From Streptomyces katrae (GTDB lineage Bacteria; Actinomycetota; Actinomycetes; Streptomycetales; Streptomycetaceae), in NCBI RefSeq assembly GCF_000966975.1, contig NZ_JZWV01000316.1, positions 1 through 11,412 on the forward strand: a stretch of 11,412 nucleotides of DNA, read 5' to 3'. The translations under genes and the position numbers were made by a program. Shown here piece after piece: positions 9,807-11,412 of the stretch (position 1 is the stretch's first letter; every line of letters starts with the position of its first letter). Below the pieces are notes generated by a model. It ran no database searches, was not told the origin of the DNA, and saw only the letters and a list, made by a program, of their open reading frames with translations.

Positions 9807-10030
9807 GACGGGTCCCCCCTGGGATCGATCAAGAGGGGCGAGGCTAGCCCGGGGCGCAGGAGGGCGGCTGGAGGCGTACGGGGGCGCGGGCCGCCGACGC
9901 GCGCGCGGGCCGGACCGCGGCGGCCGTGCTGCGACCCTGCAACGGTTGCGCCCATCCCCTCACCGGCGGCCGGAAACGCTGTATACGCTTCCAGCCGTCA
10001 CCCTTTCCGCACGGCCCGTCAGGAGCAGCG
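9807..10030. promoter_or_regulatory. Divergent intergenic region, lipoprotein versus membrane protein/kinase operon
   Basis: These 224 bp hold the promoters for both directions. On the plus side there is a TATACG hexamer (9982-9987), -10-like and 44 bp before the start, without a recognisable -35 at 17-18 bp. It lies inside an imperfect inverted repeat, GGAAACG (9972-9978) and CGCTTCC (9986-9992). A short palindrome GCAACGGTTGC is at 9939-9949. No clear minus-strand promoter was recognised. Confidence 0.4.
10021..10025 (+). promoter_or_regulatory. Shine-Dalgarno AGGAG for the membrane protein
   Basis: AGGAG stands 5 nt before ATG 10031. It decides this start over the earlier in-frame ATG at 9926 and the later ATG at 10097. 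Confidence 0.8.
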
Positions 10031-10702
10031 ATGCACGGCCCCGGCATCCCGCCGCAGCAAGGCCCGCACGGCCACCGGCCCTTGTCCGGGGCGGCGATGA
10101 CGCTGCGCGTGCTGTTCACGGCGCTGCCCCTCCTCAGCTGTGGTTTCTTCGCCTGGGGTTCGCTGCTGCGGATCGCCCTGCTCACCCGCAAGACCCGCGA
10201 CTGGGTGCTGCTGGTGCTGGGCGGGGTGCTGTCGGTCGTCTGGATCACCTTCATCGAGCTCGACCCGACGGAGGAGACCAACGGCTGGCAGGGCAACCTC
10301 GGCGCCGGTGGCTCGATCTTCACCGGCTTCGCCATCTGCGTGTACTACCTCGTCGCCGACATCAAGCACCACGAGACGAAGGCCGCCCCGCCCCAGGCGG
10401 TGGGGGCCGCGCCCTGGTACCCGGCGCAGCAGACCCCGTACAACCAGCAGCACCAGCAGCACCTGCCGCAGCCCCCTCAGCAGACGCGCCCCTCCTACGG
10501 CTACCCGCCCGTTGCGCCGCAGCAGGCCCCGGCCCCCGTCCAGCCCCCGCGCATCGGCCAGGTCCGTGCCGAACTCGACGAGCTGAGCGAACTCCTGCGC
10601 AAGCAGACCCCGCACGCCCCGCAGACCCCGCCCCGTCCCCCGCAGCCCGGCGGTCCCTACCAGGACCCGAACAGCACGGCGGTCCAGGACCCGCAGCAGT
10701 GA
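10031..10702 (+). CDS. Three-helix membrane protein with Pro/Gln-rich C-terminal tail, unknown function
   Basis: I do not recognise a named family. The 223 residues have a short Pro/Gly/His-rich start. Three hydrophobic helices follow (about 25-46, 58-76, 92-109), with a TRKTRDW loop between the first two and an acidic ELDPTEETNGWQGN loop between the second and third. By the positive-inside rule the TRKTR loop and the DIKHHETK segment after helix 3 point to the cytoplasm, so the N-terminus is outside and the C-terminus inside (inference). The tail of about 110 residues is rich in Pro and Gln (YNQQHQQHLPQPPQQT) and holds one likely amphipathic helix, GQVRAELDELSELLRKQ. The stop overlaps the kinase start (GTGA), so the two genes are translationally coupled. 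The Thr/Ser-containing cytosolic tail could be a kinase substrate or docking site, but that is a guess. Confidence 0.85.
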   Translation: MHGPGIPPQQGPHGHRPLSGAAMTLRVLFTALPLLSCGFFAWGSLLRIALLTRKTRDWVLLVLGGVLSVVWITFIELDPTEETNGWQGNLGAGGSIFTGFAICVYYLVADIKHHETKAAPPQAVGAAPWYPAQQTPYNQQHQQHLPQPPQQTRPSYGYPPVAPQQAPAPVQPPRIGQVRAELDELSELLRKQTPHAPQTPPRPPQPGGPYQDPNSTAVQDPQQ

Positions 10703-11412
10703 CCGGCGGCGAACGGCTCATCGGCGAGCGCTACGAGCTGGCCACCGTCCTCGGCCAGGGCGGCATGGGCCAGGTGTGGACGGCCTACGACAAGCGGCTG
10801 GACCGGCGCGTCGCCGTCAAACTGCTGCGCCCCGACAAGGTGGCCGGCCCCGGCACCGTCGCCGAGGAACTGCGCCGCCGCTTCGTGCGCGAGTGCCGGG
10901 TCACGGCGCAGGTCGACCACCCCGGCCTGGTCACGGTGCACGACGCGGGCAGCGACGGCGACGAGCTGTACCTCGTCATGGGCTACGTCGAGGGCTCCGA
11001 CCTCGCCGACCACCTCGCCGCACACGACCCCTACCCCTGGCCGTGGGCGGTCGCGGTGGCCGCGCAGCTGTGCGCAGTGCTGTCCGCCGTGCACGCCGTG
11101 CCGATCGTCCACCGGGACCTCAAGCCCCGCAACGTGATGATCCGCCCGGACGGGACCGTCCTCGTCCTGGACCTCGGCGTGGCCTCCGTGATGGACACCG
11201 ACACCACCCGCCTCACCAGCACCGGCTCCCCGATCGGCAGCCCCGCCTACATGGCGCCCGAGCAGGCCATGAGCGGCGCGGTGGGCCCCTACACCGACCT
11301 GTACGCCCTCGGCGTGCTGCTGTACGAACTCCTCAGCGGGGACGTCCCCTTCGCCGGCTCCACCGCCCTCGGCGTGCTGCACCGCCACCTGTACGAGCCC
11401 CCGGCCCCCGTA
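10699..11412 (+). CDS. Serine/threonine protein kinase (Hanks type), 3' end outside window
   Basis: The open frame runs from GTG 10699 off the window end (238 codons seen). It is a bacterial Hanks-type kinase, transferring phosphate from ATP to Ser/Thr of target proteins. Visible motifs are the glycine loop GQGGMG (19-24), VAVK with Lys41, FVRE with Glu65 as the likely helix-C partner, HRDLKPRN (catalytic Asp140, Asn145), DLG (158-160) in place of DFG, and APE (186-188). The hinge reads VMGYVEG, with Gly95 where Glu is usual. All catalytic residues are present, so it should be active. The 4-bp GTGA overlap with the membrane protein fixes the start, although no separate ribosome site is obvious. 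Whether a transmembrane helix or a sensor domain follows the kinase domain cannot be seen. Confidence 0.95.
   Translation, partial: MTGGERLIGERYELATVLGQGGMGQVWTAYDKRLDRRVAVKLLRPDKVAGPGTVAEELRRRFVRECRVTAQVDHPGLVTVHDAGSDGDELYLVMGYVEGSDLADHLAAHDPYPWPWAVAVAAQLCAVLSAVHAVPIVHRDLKPRNVMIRPDGTVLVLDLGVASVMDTDTTRLTSTGSPIGSPAYMAPEQAMSGAVGPYTDLYALGVLLYELLSGDVPFAGSTALGVLHRHLYEPPAPV

Noticed and set aside
9926..10030. Upstream extension of the membrane protein from ATG 9926
   Set aside because: ATG 10031 has AGGAG at ideal spacing. The extension (MLRPCNGCAHPL...) lacks a ribosome site and would cover the probable promoter.

Overview
The window is GC-rich (third codon positions are almost all G or C), with GTG starts, 4-bp gene overlaps and actinobacterial lipoproteins. 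It reads as chromosomal DNA from a Streptomyces or a close relative. Species assignment is inference. I see no integrase, transposase, CRISPR array, tRNA or rRNA, and nothing that looks like a mobile island.

Layout. (1) Bases 2-2802, plus strand: the end of an ABC transporter ATPase translationally coupled to a large two-module FtsX/MacB-type permease, closed by a perfect 15-bp hairpin at 2841-2883. (2) Bases 2922-4359, minus strand: a DUF2079 polytopic membrane protein whose N-terminus lies in another frame, with the first membrane helix apparently missing. (3) Bases 4360-4564: a divergent intergenic region with an 11-bp-spaced direct repeat and a perfect 8-bp inverted repeat. (4) Bases 4565-8108, plus strand: mfd, the transcription-repair coupling factor. 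Its reading frame is broken after codon 55 by an exact 10-bp tandem duplication (4721-4740). The remaining open frame (4737-8108, 1123 codons) carries all the helicase motifs. (5) Bases 8134-9806, minus strand: two related secreted lipoproteins that look like an old tandem duplication and share two cysteines. (6) Bases 10031-11412, plus strand: a small three-helix membrane protein with a Pro/Gln-rich tail, overlapping by GTGA a Ser/Thr protein kinase that runs off the window.

How they work together. The ABC pair should form one membrane complex acting on envelope substrates. The membrane protein and kinase are very likely co-translated and may be functional partners. mfd is a housekeeping repair gene. 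The two lipoproteins face the outside of the membrane and their ligand is unknown.

I did not find a convincing new multi-gene system. The most notable observations are two broken reading frames on either side of one divergent promoter region, and several exact micro-duplications of 10-12 bp. These are either real slippage mutations or sequence errors; raw reads would decide.
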